A stretch of DNA of 64,000 nt from Adlercreutzia shanghongiae (GTDB lineage Bacteria; Actinomycetota; Coriobacteriia; Coriobacteriales; Eggerthellaceae). This document shows positions 42,247 through 50,557 of this stretch, piece by piece. Each line of letters opens with the position of its first letter. Position 1 is the first letter of the stretch. The notes under the pieces were generated by a model. It did no database searches, had not been told where the DNA came from, and was given only the letters and a program-made list of their open reading frames with translations. Position numbers and translations under genes: made by a program. Location of the stretch: positions 155,038 to 219,037 of the forward strand of contig NZ_JAYMFI010000011.1 in the NCBI RefSeq assembly GCF_035830635.1, in the 5' to 3' direction.

Positions 42247-45086
42247 ACATAAGGGTGTTCGACTGCGAGGTCTACGCCCACGACTGGCTGTTCTGCTTCA
42301 AGCGGCGCGGCGCGGATGAGCGGTTCTCGGTATGGAACGACGCCGGGGCCGTGAGGGACTTCCTCGACGGGGCCGACGGCGCGGTGCTGTGCGGCTTCAA
42401 CTCAAAGCACTACGACCAGTACATCCTCAAGGCGGTGCTGGCCGGCTGCGAGCCGGAGGAGGTCAAGGACGTCAACGACTGGATCATCGCGGGCAACACG
42501 CCCTGGGAGCACCCCTACCTCAGGGGCCTCTTCACGGCCCTGCCCCAGACCGACCTCATGGACGACATGCAGGTGGGCACGTCGCTGAAGTCCATCGAGG
42601 CCCACCTCGGCCGCGGCATCGTGGAGACGTCGGTGCCCTTCGACATCGACCGTCCGCTCACCCCCGCCGAGCGCGAGGAGGTGGAGCGGTACTGCTGGGA
42701 GGACGTGGACGCCACCGAGGCGCTGCTGGAGCTGCGAGGGGACTACCTCGCCACCAAGCTGCACCTGGCGTCCTACGCCGACATCGACCCGGTGCGCGCG
42801 CTCGGCATGACCGACCCGAAGCTGGCGGCCGCGATCTTCAAGGCCGAGGCCATAGCCGACATAGCCGAGGACGAGCGGGACTACGAGTTCCCCGAGAGCC
42901 TCGACTACGGGGTCGTGCCGGCCGACGTCGTCGAGTTCTTCGAGCGCATCCGCGACCCGTCGGTGGGCGACGAGGAGCTGTTCAAGTCGCAGCACGTGCA
43001 CCGCTTCGCCGGCTGCGACGTCACATTCGCCTTCGGCGGCCTCCACGGGGCCGTGCCGAAGCTCAGGGCCGAGGCGCGCCCGGGCAGGCTGCTGCTCAAC
43101 TACGACGCCGGCAGCCTGTACCCCTCGCTCATGATCAACTTCGGCTACGTCTCGCGGGCGGTGCCGTCCCCGGACGTGTTCCGCGGCATCAGGGACGAGC
43201 GCTTCGAGGCGAAGGCCGCCGGCGACAAGCGCACGGCCAACTCGCTCAAGAGCCCGCTGAACAAGGCCTACGGCGCCATGGGCAACCGGTACAACCCGAT
43301 GTACGACCCGAAGAACAAGCTCTCGGTGTGCGTGAGCGGCCAGCTGGCCGTCGCCGAGCTGATGGCCCGCTACGAGAAGGTGGAGGGGCTGCGCATCATC
43401 CAGGCCAACACCGACGGCGTCGCCATCGACGTGCCCGAGGGCGCCTACGGCGAGGTGCTGGCCGTCAACGACGAGTGGTCCGAGCGCACGGGCTTCCTTC
43501 TCGAGGAGGACAGGATCGACCTGCTCTGGCAGAAGGACGTCAACAACTACGCCATGCGCAAGACCGACGGCTCCGAGAAGGTGAAGGGCTCGTACCTGGT
43601 GCGCGGCATCAGCCCCATCGGCGCGTGGAGCATCAACAACAACGCCGTCGTCGTGGCCGAGGCGCTCAAGCGCTGGCTGCTCGACGGGGTGCCCGTGGCC
43701 GAGACCATCACGGCCTGCGACGACCCCATGGCCTTCCAGCTCGTGGCGAAGGCCTCGGGCAAGTACTCGGAGGTGTTCCAGGTGCGCGAGCTGCCGCACG
43801 GCGACCCCCGCGAGGGGGAGGGCCCGCGCGCGCTCGGCGAGCTGGGCGTCGCCAAGGGCGGGTCCCCGCCGCGCCTGGTGGGCGTCGGCAGGGGAGACGG
43901 CTACATCTGGGAGCTCGGCGGCCGGGGGCGCTCGAGGGCCTACGAGCTGCGGCGCAAGGTGCCCATGCAGCGGTGCAACCGCGTGTTCGCCACGAGGGAC
44001 CCCACCCTCGGGCGGCTCTACAAGGTCAAGAGGGCCGACGGGTCGGTCGCGCGCATCGAGTCGCTCCCGGAGCACTGCCTGGTGTGCAACGACCTGCCGC
44101 CCTCGATCCTGAACATCGACAAGAGCTGGTACATCGCGCTCGCCGAGAGGCGGGCGCTCGACTTCGAAAAGGAGGAAAAGTTGGAAGAGAACGAAGTCAA
44201 GGAGGAGGTGGCGGCGAAGAAGCCGGCCTCCCGCAAGAAGGCGGCCCAGCCGCCGGAGACGGACTGGAAGTCCGCGAACGTGTGGCAGAAGCTCGCGACG
44301 GCGCGCCGCCGGTTCATCGAGGGCGGCATCGAGAAGAGCGGCGTCAACCCGAGCCAGTCCTACGACTACTTCGAGCTGGCCGACATCGTGCCGCGCCAGA
44401 CGGCCATCTTCGAGGAGCTGGGCCTGATCGAGCTGGACACCTACTGCAAGCCCGCCGTGGTCGGCTACGTGCCCGGCAGCGACGGCGAGGCCGTGCCGGT
44501 GATGAGCGAGCCCGAGGGCGTCGCCACGGTCGTCAACACCGACAACCCGACGGAGGCCATCGAGTTCCGCATGAAGTGGGGCGAAGTCGAGGCCATCATC
44601 TCGAAGAGCAGCGGCAAGGCCGTGAACATGCCCATCCAGCGCAACGGCTCGGAGGAGACCTACATGCGCCGCTACCTGAAGATGCTCGTGCTGGACATCG
44701 TGGAGGCCGACAAGGTCAACTCGGTGGACCGCGACGAGGTCGAGGCCCCGGCCCCGGCCAAGAGCGCCAAGACGAAGGCGCCGAGCGCGTCCAAGCCCAA
44801 GGCCGCCAAGAAGGCCTTCAAGCCCGTCAGCGCCTCCGAGCGCGGCGCGGCGGCAGAGAGCGTGTCGGACCCCGACGGCCCCGCCAACGCGCTGCAGCTG
44901 CGCGCCCTGAAGGGGTCGATCAAGAGCGTGATGGTCTCCTACGGAAAGAACCACCCCGAGGTCGCCCAGTACATCTCCCAGCTGTCGGTGGAGACCGACA
45001 AGCTCGCCAACATCAGCAAGTCGCGCTGCGAGGAGGCCATCAAGGCCCTCGGCGACTTCGCTGCCGAGTACGAGAAGGAGGCCTAG
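42228..45086 (+). CDS. Family-B-like DNA polymerase fused to an ERF single-strand annealing domain
   Basis: The 952-residue frame starts at a GTG after GAGGAGGTGGAGCT. Residues 1-180 carry a 3'-5' exonuclease (FDCEVYAHDW, GFNSKHYD, YCWEDVDATEAL). About 280-500 is a polymerase with DAGSLYPSLMINF (motif A), KSPLNKAYGAMGNRYNP (motif B) and QANTDGVAIDV (motif C). After residue 652 an ERF-like domain follows (NVWQKLATARRRFIEGGIEK, YDYFELADIVP, YMRRYLKMLVLDIVEADKVN) with an Ala/Lys linker and a helical tail. AAGGAGG followed by TTG at 44181 gives an in-frame internal start for a separate 301-residue ERF product. Confidence 0.85.
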   Translation: MELADLDIRVFDCEVYAHDWLFCFKRRGADERFSVWNDAGAVRDFLDGADGAVLCGFNSKHYDQYILKAVLAGCEPEEVKDVNDWIIAGNTPWEHPYLRGLFTALPQTDLMDDMQVGTSLKSIEAHLGRGIVETSVPFDIDRPLTPAEREEVERYCWEDVDATEALLELRGDYLATKLHLASYADIDPVRALGMTDPKLAAAIFKAEAIADIAEDERDYEFPESLDYGVVPADVVEFFERIRDPSVGDEELFKSQHVHRFAGCDVTFAFGGLHGAVPKLRAEARPGRLLLNYDAGSLYPSLMINFGYVSRAVPSPDVFRGIRDERFEAKAAGDKRTANSLKSPLNKAYGAMGNRYNPMYDPKNKLSVCVSGQLAVAELMARYEKVEGLRIIQANTDGVAIDVPEGAYGEVLAVNDEWSERTGFLLEEDRIDLLWQKDVNNYAMRKTDGSEKVKGSYLVRGISPIGAWSINNNAVVVAEALKRWLLDGVPVAETITACDDPMAFQLVAKASGKYSEVFQVRELPHGDPREGEGPRALGELGVAKGGSPPRLVGVGRGDGYIWELGGRGRSRAYELRRKVPMQRCNRVFATRDPTLGRLYKVKRADGSVARIESLPEHCLVCNDLPPSILNIDKSWYIALAERRALDFEKEEKLEENEVKEEVAAKKPASRKKAAQPPETDWKSANVWQKLATARRRFIEGGIEKSGVNPSQSYDYFELADIVPRQTAIFEELGLIELDTYCKPAVVGYVPGSDGEAVPVMSEPEGVATVVNTDNPTEAIEFRMKWGEVEAIISKSSGKAVNMPIQRNGSEETYMRRYLKMLVLDIVEADKVNSVDRDEVEAPAPAKSAKTKAPSASKPKAAKKAFKPVSASERGAAAESVSDPDGPANALQLRALKGSIKSVMVSYGKNHPEVAQYISQLSVETDKLANISKSRCEEAIKALGDFAAEYEKEA
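44181..45086 (+). CDS. Possible internal in-frame product: stand-alone ERF recombinase
   Basis: A TTG codon sits 7 bases after AAGGAGG (44169-44175) within the polymerase gene and marks the boundary between the polymerase part and the ERF part. Initiation here would give a 301-residue ERF/Sak-like annealing protein, a usual length for the family. No stop codon separates the two parts, so both a fusion and a free ERF could be made. This is inferred from the ribosome site alone. Confidence 0.5.
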   Translation: MEENEVKEEVAAKKPASRKKAAQPPETDWKSANVWQKLATARRRFIEGGIEKSGVNPSQSYDYFELADIVPRQTAIFEELGLIELDTYCKPAVVGYVPGSDGEAVPVMSEPEGVATVVNTDNPTEAIEFRMKWGEVEAIISKSSGKAVNMPIQRNGSEETYMRRYLKMLVLDIVEADKVNSVDRDEVEAPAPAKSAKTKAPSASKPKAAKKAFKPVSASERGAAAESVSDPDGPANALQLRALKGSIKSVMVSYGKNHPEVAQYISQLSVETDKLANISKSRCEEAIKALGDFAAEYEKEA

Positions 45087-45087
45087 G

Positions 45088-46158
45088 TTGGACATCCAGT
45101 GGAACACCGACGGCACCGTGTCCGTCGCCCCTCCCAAGCGCCCGAAGAAAATGACTGGAACACGGTTCGCCTCGGTGCTCGGGCTCAACCGCTGGAACAC
45201 CCCGTTCCAGATGTGGTGCGAGATCACCGGCGCGTGCCGCATGCCCTTCGAGGACACCAAGTACACCCTCGCCGGCAAGGCCATCGAGCCCAAGCAGATC
45301 GCCTACATGCGCGAGGCCTACTGCATGGGCGACCTCATCGACCCGACCGACGTGTGGGGCGAGGGCTACTTCAAGAAGACATGGGGCAACTTCTTCCGCC
45401 ACCCCGTGCTCGGCGGCATGTGGGACGCGCTGCTGGTGTCGGACGGATGGGATCGCAGTCCCGAGGGCCTCGAGGGGGCCACGGAGGCCGTCCTCGAGTT
45501 CAAGACGACCAAGCGCGCCGAGGACTGGGTCGACGGCCCGCCGGAGTACTACGCGCTGCAGGCGTCCCTCTACGCGTGGCTGCTCGGCTGCGACGAGGTG
45601 ATCATGGTCGTCACGATCCTGGGCGAGGGCGACTACGACCGACCCGAGGACTTCGAGGTGAGCGCAGCGAACACCACGCCCTACACCTTCAAGGTCAGCG
45701 AGCGCTACCCGGACTTCGGCGAGAGCCACATCGAGCCGGCTCTGGCATGGTGGCGCGACCACGTCGAGACTGGCGACTCGCCGGCCTACGACGAGCGCGC
45801 CGACGCCGACTACCTCAAGGAGATGCGCAACACGAGCCTGAACCCCGAGAGCGACATCGACGCCCTCGTAGCCGAGTACCAGTCCCTCTGGGACGACATC
45901 GCCGCCGTCGAGAGCACGGTGGCCGACAAGCAGAAGCGCCTCGACGCCGTGAAGAAGCAGCTCAAGGCCTACGCCGAGGAGAACATCGGCGAGGGGGACA
46001 CCTGCACGTTCGGGGGAGGGCGCGTCAAGTGCAAGCTCTCCCGCACATCGAAGAAGAAGGTGGACGAGTCGGCCATGAAGGTCGACGGGGTCTACGAGAA
46101 GTACCTGGTGGACGCCGAGAGCACGCGCTTCACCGTGACAGTGGACAAGGAGGACTAG
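45088..46158 (+). CDS. YqaJ-like phage recombinase exonuclease
   Basis: The 356-residue protein starts with TTG after AAGGAGGCC. It has a PD-(D/E)XK core: GTRFASVLGLNRWNTPFQMW, HPVLGGMWDALL (Asp) and AVLEFKTTKR (E-x-K), followed by a helical region with coiled-coil character (about 270-310). YqaJ-type nucleases resect double-stranded DNA ends and pair with ERF/RecT annealing proteins, and the ERF domain is encoded immediately upstream. Confidence 0.88.
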   Translation: MDIQWNTDGTVSVAPPKRPKKMTGTRFASVLGLNRWNTPFQMWCEITGACRMPFEDTKYTLAGKAIEPKQIAYMREAYCMGDLIDPTDVWGEGYFKKTWGNFFRHPVLGGMWDALLVSDGWDRSPEGLEGATEAVLEFKTTKRAEDWVDGPPEYYALQASLYAWLLGCDEVIMVVTILGEGDYDRPEDFEVSAANTTPYTFKVSERYPDFGESHIEPALAWWRDHVETGDSPAYDERADADYLKEMRNTSLNPESDIDALVAEYQSLWDDIAAVESTVADKQKRLDAVKKQLKAYAEENIGEGDTCTFGGGRVKCKLSRTSKKKVDESAMKVDGVYEKYLVDAESTRFTVTVDKED

Positions 46159-46160
46159 AC

Positions 46161-46640
46161 ATGCCGAAGATCATGCTCGGGGAGGGCTACCGCAACCTGA
46201 GGGTGGGCCACGCCCAGCTGCTGCGCATCAAGAAGGCCAGCTACGACGAGAAGTTCATGGTCGCCAAGCTGACGTTCGAGGACGCCGAGGGCCGCACCCA
46301 GACGGAGCAGTACCGCCTCATGGGCACCAAGAAGGGCGAGATGAACCAGGGCGCCCTCGGGGCGCTCAGCACCGTGGCGAAGTGCGCCACCAAGAACCAC
46401 AAGAACCGCGAGATCGACCCGCTGAGCCTCAAGGGGCTCTACGTCGTGGCCGACGTGGTGCAGCAGGACGAGCGCAACGAGGACGGCGAGCTGACGGGCC
46501 GCTCGTTCCTCCACCTGCGCAACATCGACGAGGCCGAGGAGGAGTTCTCCGATTCCGGGGACGACGCCGAGGAGACCGCCGCCGACGATGCCGGCGACGA
46601 GGACGATGACGACTTCGACCTCGACGACATCCTCGCCTGA
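46161..46640 (+). CDS. Candidate single-stranded DNA-binding protein with acidic tail
   Basis: The 159-residue protein has a beta-rich N-terminal body (about 1-120) and a strongly acidic C-terminus ending DDDDFDLDDILA, like the protein-recruiting tails of SSBs. It follows annealing-protein and nuclease genes, the usual place for a phage SSB. Fold identification is by context and tail, so it is moderate. The stop overlaps the next start (TGATG). Confidence 0.6.
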   Translation: MPKIMLGEGYRNLRVGHAQLLRIKKASYDEKFMVAKLTFEDAEGRTQTEQYRLMGTKKGEMNQGALGALSTVAKCATKNHKNREIDPLSLKGLYVVADVVQQDERNEDGELTGRSFLHLRNIDEAEEEFSDSGDDAEETAADDAGDEDDDDFDLDDILA

Positions 46641-46963
46641 TGCGCGAGAGCGAGCTGCAGCGGAAGTGCCTGGACTGGGCCAAGGCCCGGTTCGGGCGCT
46701 CCATGCTCGTCGTGAACGTCCACGGCGGGGGCTATTGCAACAAGGGCTTCCCCGACACCCTGCTCATGATGGGCGGCCGCGTCGCCGCCTTCGAGCTGAA
46801 GAGCGCCGACACCGGCTACAGGCTGCAGGAGGACCAGAAGGTCTGGCAGCGCCGGTTCGAGCGGTCGGGGACGCCCCACTACGTGCCGAGGAGCCTCGAG
46901 GAGTTCGAGGCCCAAGTGAGAAAGGAGTTCGGAGATGGAGCTTGCCAAGAACGTGAGCCCTGA
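46640..46963 (+). CDS. VRR-NUC domain nuclease
   Basis: The 107-residue protein matches the compact VRR-NUC fold: ESELQRKCLDWAKARFG, NKGFPDTLLMMGGRVAAFEL with the D and ExK residues, and EDQKVWQRRFERSG. Phage stand-alone VRR-NUC proteins are Holliday-junction-type nucleases. It is translationally coupled in the replication operon. Confidence 0.9.
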   Translation: MRESELQRKCLDWAKARFGRSMLVVNVHGGGYCNKGFPDTLLMMGGRVAAFELKSADTGYRLQEDQKVWQRRFERSGTPHYVPRSLEEFEAQVRKEFGDGACQEREP

Positions 46964-47198
46964 CGAGAAGATCGTGTACAGGAAGCACGTGGGCGCGGGG
47001 CACTTCGTCCGCTCCCAGATGCCGGCCAGCTGCGCGCTGGAGATCGCCAAGCGCTGCGAGGGCGCGAGGGTCGACGGGGACGAGCTGGTGTGCGACCGCA
47101 TGCACTTCCCCCTGGGTAAGTTCGGCATCGGCGGCGGGGAGGCCCCCGCGCGGGCGAGGGCGGCCGCTCCCAAGGGCCGCGCCAGGGCCTCGGAGTAG
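46935..47198 (+). CDS. Small phage protein, unknown function
   Basis: The 87-residue frame overlaps the VRR-NUC gene by 29 bases and has AAGGAGTTCGGAG upstream of its ATG. It reads KIVYRKHVGAGHFVRSQMPA, has two cysteines, and ends in an Ala/Arg-rich tail. I do not recognise a family; placement suggests a replication accessory role. Confidence 0.6.
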   Translation: MELAKNVSPDEKIVYRKHVGAGHFVRSQMPASCALEIAKRCEGARVDGDELVCDRMHFPLGKFGIGGGEAPARARAAAPKGRARASE

Positions 47199-47202
47199 GG
47201 CC

Positions 47203-47994
47203 GTGCCGACGCTGATGGGGGCGGTGCCCCCCGAGATGCGCGCCCTGAGGCGTTGGGTGGCGGCCGATGCGGGGTCCAAGCGGCCGATGCGCTGCGACGG
47301 GCCCCGCGCCGCCTCGGTGAGCGACCCGGCCAGCTGGTGCGACTGGGACGACGCCCTCACCGCCGTGCGCAGCGGCCGGCGCGAGTGGGCCGGCTTCGTG
47401 TTCGCCGGCGACGGGCTGGTGGGCATCGACATCGACGGAGCCTTCGGGGACGACGGCATGCCCACCGATGAGGCCATGGAGGCCGTCCTCGCCTGCCGGT
47501 CCTACACCGAGGTGAGCCGCAGCGGCCGGGGGCTGCACATCGTGTGCAGGGGGGAGCTGCCCTTCAAGGGGCGCAACAACCGGCGGGGCTGGGAGGCCTA
47601 CGCCGAGGGGCGCTACTTCCTCATCACCGGCCGCGCGTTCGCCTTCGGGGAGATAGCCGACGCCCAGGGCGGCATCGACGCCGTGGTCGCGGCCCACTTC
47701 TCCGAAGAGCCCGCCGAGCCGTCCGCTGGCGGGGCCTGCGGCCAGAGGATATGGGAGCCGGCGTGGTCGGTGGACCCGGCCACGGGCCGCTTCTCCATGG
47801 AGATGCCGCCCGTCGCGCCGGGCAGCCGCCACCTGTCCCTCGTGAGCCTGTGCGGGCAGATGCACAGCGCCGGGGCGTCTCGGCCGGCGGTGCTGGCCGG
47901 GGCGCGCGAGGCCAATGCCGCCTGGATGGAGCCGCCCCTTCCCGACGAGGAGGTGCTCCAGATATGCAAGTCAGTGACGAGGTATCGGAGGTGA
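47203..47994 (+). CDS. Phage primase-polymerase N-terminal type protein
   Basis: The 263-residue protein has a prim-pol core: WVAADAGSKRPM, LVGIDIDGAFGDDG (DxD metal-binding pair), EVSRSGRGLHIVCRGELP (sRSGkG-H motif) and RYFLITGRAF, followed by a PriCT-like helical domain with LPDEEVLQICKSV. It lacks its own helicase; the separate P4-type helicase gene (51732-53348) probably supplies that. It starts at a GTG after GGAGTAGGG. Confidence 0.85.
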   Translation: MPTLMGAVPPEMRALRRWVAADAGSKRPMRCDGPRAASVSDPASWCDWDDALTAVRSGRREWAGFVFAGDGLVGIDIDGAFGDDGMPTDEAMEAVLACRSYTEVSRSGRGLHIVCRGELPFKGRNNRRGWEAYAEGRYFLITGRAFAFGEIADAQGGIDAVVAAHFSEEPAEPSAGGACGQRIWEPAWSVDPATGRFSMEMPPVAPGSRHLSLVSLCGQMHSAGASRPAVLAGAREANAAWMEPPLPDEEVLQICKSVTRYRR

Positions 47995-48308
47995 TGCCCT
48001 TGGACCCCGAGTCCCTCATCGAGCCCTTCGACGGCCATGTGGCGCTCAGCAGGAACGCGACCGAGCTGAGCCTGTGCGCCGAGGGGATAGTCGCGACGTT
48101 CGTCCGATACAGGGCCGCATCGGCGACAGTGCGCTGGGAGCGGACGCCCTATTCGATCGACGAGCTGTGCAGGGGCCTGCGCAACGTGTGCCGCAAGGCC
48201 GCGTTCTCGAGACTCGTCGAGGTTCACAAGACGCGGGGGCAGATCGTCCTCGTGAGGAAGCAGCCGAAGGCTGCGGAGAGGAAACAGGAAAATGATAGTT
48301 TTCGGTAA
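47964..48308 (+). CDS. Small phage protein, unknown function
   Basis: The 114-residue frame starts at an ATG 10 bases after GAGGAGG and overlaps the primase gene end. Another in-frame ATG at 47994 is possible. It contains SIDELCRGLRNVCRKAAFSR and a basic C-terminus. No family is recognised. Codon use is normal for the prophage. Confidence 0.55.
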   Translation: MQVSDEVSEVMPLDPESLIEPFDGHVALSRNATELSLCAEGIVATFVRYRAASATVRWERTPYSIDELCRGLRNVCRKAAFSRLVEVHKTRGQIVLVRKQPKAAERKQENDSFR

Positions 48309-48687
48309 TGTCAGCGCTAGCTCGGAGCAGTGCACGCTGTCGAGCCGGGGAGCAGACCGGCTCTTCAAGGTCGAGGCGACGGGCCGCACGAACTCGTTCA
48401 AGAGCCTCGACGACATCTGCGTGGAAATCCACAAGCTGCTCAACGCCGGCCGCCGCGCGCGCGTGGAGCGCATTCTGCACCACGGCCCCGCCACGATCCT
48501 GTTCTGGAGCGACGGAGAGAAAACCGTGGTCAAGTGCCGCGAGTGCGCCGCGTGCTCGCGCAAGGAGGGCAGGTGCGGCTTCGTGTCGCCCTATGACCCG
48601 GAGAAGGCCGTCATGGCCGCCATGCTCAAGCGCCTAGCCCCCGGCTGGCAGGGCGAGGTGCGCAAGGCGGAAGAGGAGGTGCTGTGA
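48292..48687 (+). CDS. Conserved phage protein, unknown function
   Basis: The 131-residue protein contains ATILFWSDGEKTVVKCRE followed by a cysteine cluster (CAACSRKEGRC) and YDPEKAVMAAMLKRLAPGWQ. From memory this FWSDG-KTVVKC segment is widespread among phage early proteins of unknown function. An AGGAAA site precedes the ATG and it overlaps the upstream stop. Confidence 0.75.
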   Translation: MIVFGNVSASSEQCTLSSRGADRLFKVEATGRTNSFKSLDDICVEIHKLLNAGRRARVERILHHGPATILFWSDGEKTVVKCRECAACSRKEGRCGFVSPYDPEKAVMAAMLKRLAPGWQGEVRKAEEEVL

Positions 48688-48875
48688 TGGACCTCAACAC
48701 CCTCGTCGTGTGCATAACGGTCGTCATCGTGGCGATCGTGGCGGCCGCCGCCGTGCTCGGGGTGGCCGAGCAGTACGCCAAGATCCACCGCCCGATGACC
48801 CTGCGCGAGCTCGTCTGCGGCATCGACGAGCGCGGCGGGAAGTCCCCCGAGGACGGGGAGGGCCGGAATGAGTAG
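48687..48875 (+). CDS. Small single-pass membrane protein
   Basis: The 62-residue product has one long hydrophobic helix (about 4-28) and a charged C-terminus. AGGAGG lies upstream and the ATG overlaps the preceding stop (TGATG). Function unknown. Confidence 0.65.
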   Translation: MDLNTLVVCITVVIVAIVAAAAVLGVAEQYAKIHRPMTLRELVCGIDERGGKSPEDGEGRNE

Positions 48876-49668
48876 TCAAATGAGCGCTTCGGAGATGCTG
48901 CGCAAGGCATCTCGCGAAATGCGCGTAGAAGCCGAAGACTCGGCCGACTGCGTCGACTGCCTGCGCAGGACGTTCGGCGTTGAGATGAGCGACTACTGCT
49001 ACGTGGACGACATGGCCCGCTCCCTAGAGGCCGTTGCCGACAAGGTGGACGCCGAGCAGAGCGCCATCATCGAGGCTCGGCGCAAGAGCGCCCACCACAT
49101 CATGAGGATATGGGCGGAGAAGCGCGGGATGCCGCTCAAAGAGCGCGAGTCCATCACCGAGTGGCTAGACCGCTGGTTCATCCAGCGCCCCCGCTTCGAG
49201 GACGGCGAGCCAGTGCAGTGGAGCGACGGAAGCGACATCGAATGGGACCACGGGGATGCATGGTACTTCAACGCAATCGATAAGGGCGGTGCGCCGCTCG
49301 CAATCGGCCACGAAGCCATAATTGCCCGCGCCGCGATGGTCGGGGATGGCCGCGTGAAGCGCCCCGCCCCCGAGGTGCTGGGAGCGGACGGAAAGCCGCT
49401 GAAGGCGGGCGAGACGGTGTGGGGCATCTACGGCGGAGGGCCTATCACGATTGACCGTATCGCGCCCAGCCCCGAGCAGGACGAACTCGTCGTCTGGAGC
49501 GCCGACGGCAAATGGACATCGCCGTACCTGCTGACCCACGAGAAGCCCGACAGCCTCGAGCAGCTTCGCGACGACATGCAACGCTCATGGGAGAACAGCG
49601 GGAACATCGCGCTCGGAAAGTACATCGACCGCATCGACGCCCTGATTGCCCGCAAGGGAGGCGAGTAG
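48868..49668 (+). CDS. Phage protein of unknown function, 266 residues
   Basis: The sequence has a helical N-terminal third (ADCVDCLRRTFGVEMSDYCY, SLEAVADKVDAEQ) and a C-terminal part with GADGKPLKAGETVWGIYGG, which resembles a small beta domain seen in accessory phage proteins. Overlap with the upstream gene and a GGGGAGGG site support the start. I cannot assign a function. Confidence 0.7.
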   Translation: MSSQMSASEMLRKASREMRVEAEDSADCVDCLRRTFGVEMSDYCYVDDMARSLEAVADKVDAEQSAIIEARRKSAHHIMRIWAEKRGMPLKERESITEWLDRWFIQRPRFEDGEPVQWSDGSDIEWDHGDAWYFNAIDKGGAPLAIGHEAIIARAAMVGDGRVKRPAPEVLGADGKPLKAGETVWGIYGGGPITIDRIAPSPEQDELVVWSADGKWTSPYLLTHEKPDSLEQLRDDMQRSWENSGNIALGKYIDRIDALIARKGGE

Positions 49669-49670
49669 CC

Positions 49671-49877
49671 ATGTGCGAGTACTGCGAAAACGGGAAGCAG
49701 CTCGAAATAGACCGATTCGCAACGTCGGATGAGCTGTTCGATGTTAGCGCGCTCATCGAGGGCGCTGACTTGGGCGACCCAGTAATCACGGTGTTCGCTG
49801 ACGGTGCTCCGATATACATCAGGATGAGGTACTGCCCCATGTGCGGGCGCGACCTGAGGGAGGCCGACCATGGCTAG
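49671..49877 (+). CDS. Small zinc-knuckle phage protein
   Basis: The 68-residue product has CEYC at the N-terminus and CPMC near the C-terminus flanking a short beta domain, so it likely binds one zinc. AAGGGAGG precedes the ATG, and the start two bases after the upstream stop rules out a longer frame. Function unknown. Confidence 0.7.
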   Translation: MCEYCENGKQLEIDRFATSDELFDVSALIEGADLGDPVITVFADGAPIYIRMRYCPMCGRDLREADHG

Positions 49878-50184
49878 GCTCTACATCAGCGGCCCCGTGA
49901 CGGGCATCGAGAACGACAACCGCGCGGCGTTCGAGGAGGCCAAGCGCAGGCTTAGCGCCAAGCACCCCGAGGTCAACATCCCTCACCACTTCATCGCGAG
50001 CGGGACGCCGTACCCGAAAGCGATGCGCATATCGCTGTCGAGGGTGACCAGCGGGGTGTACTACGGCGTCGCCCTCCTGGCCGGATGGGAGAACTCCAAT
50101 GGCGCTCTGCTCGAGAAGCAGGTGGCCGAGGCGTGCGGCATACCGTGCAAGACCGTGGACGAGTGGCTTGAGGAGGCGCGATGA
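49870..50184 (+). CDS. DUF4406 / nucleoside 2-deoxyribosyltransferase-like protein
   Basis: The 104-residue protein begins ARLYISGPVTGIENDNRAAF and has LSRVTSGVYYGVALLAGWEN and GALLEKQVAEACGIP, matching DUF4406, a fold related to nucleoside 2-deoxyribosyltransferases. It may bind or alter nucleotides. It overlaps neighbours by 8 and 4 bases. Confidence 0.85.
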   Translation: MARLYISGPVTGIENDNRAAFEEAKRRLSAKHPEVNIPHHFIASGTPYPKAMRISLSRVTSGVYYGVALLAGWENSNGALLEKQVAEACGIPCKTVDEWLEEAR

Positions 50185-50378
50185 GAGAGTACATCGTCAA
50201 GGCCGGCCCCGAAGAGGACGGAACCTACCTGACGCAGTTCCCCGATCCGCTCGTGCGCTGCGGGGACTGCAACTGGGCCGACGAGACGCCCGAGGGCGGT
50301 ATGCCGAAGTGCGGGAAGCTACACAGGCGCGTCCCGCGCGACGGGTACTGCCACATGGGAGAGAGAGGAGAGAGATGA
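50181..50378 (+). CDS. Small cysteine-containing phage protein
   Basis: The 65-residue product contains CGDCNWAD, KCGKLHRRV and a final CHMG, which together could form a zinc site. It overlaps both neighbours by 4 bases. Function unknown. Confidence 0.65.
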   Translation: MREYIVKAGPEEDGTYLTQFPDPLVRCGDCNWADETPEGGMPKCGKLHRRVPRDGYCHMGERGER

Positions 50379-50557
50379 GCGACGAGCTGAAACCGGTATG
50401 TCGGACTTGCGTCTACGGGTTCCCGGCATCGTTTAACGACAGCGGAATCATGTACTCGTGCGGCATTACCAGGAAGCCCGTGGCGGTTGTCGTCACCCGC
50501 TGCGGCGCGTACGAGCCTAAAGCGGAATTCCGGGCAACGATAGGAGATGCCCGATGA
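50375..50557 (+). CDS. Small cysteine-containing phage protein
   Basis: The 60-residue product starts MSDELKPVCRTCVYGFP, with further cysteines in YSCGITRKP and TRCGAYEP, resembling a zinc finger. AGAGAGGAGAGAG precedes the ATG. Its first six residues nearly equal those of the next gene (MSDELRP), which suggests local duplication or recombination of the 5' end. Confidence 0.6.
   Translation: MSDELKPVCRTCVYGFPASFNDSGIMYSCGITRKPVAVVVTRCGAYEPKAEFRATIGDAR

Noticed and set aside
42332..45154. A 940-codon plus-strand frame overlapping the polymerase gene
   Set aside because: Its Arg/Gly/Ala-rich composition is the expected +1 shadow of GC-rich coding DNA. In contrast with the C5-methylase overlap it lacks a ribosome site and normal codon bias.
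42402..45293. A 963-codon leftward open frame opposite the polymerase-ERF gene
   Set aside because: It is an antisense shadow with no start signals; polymerase and ERF motifs on the plus strand are decisive.
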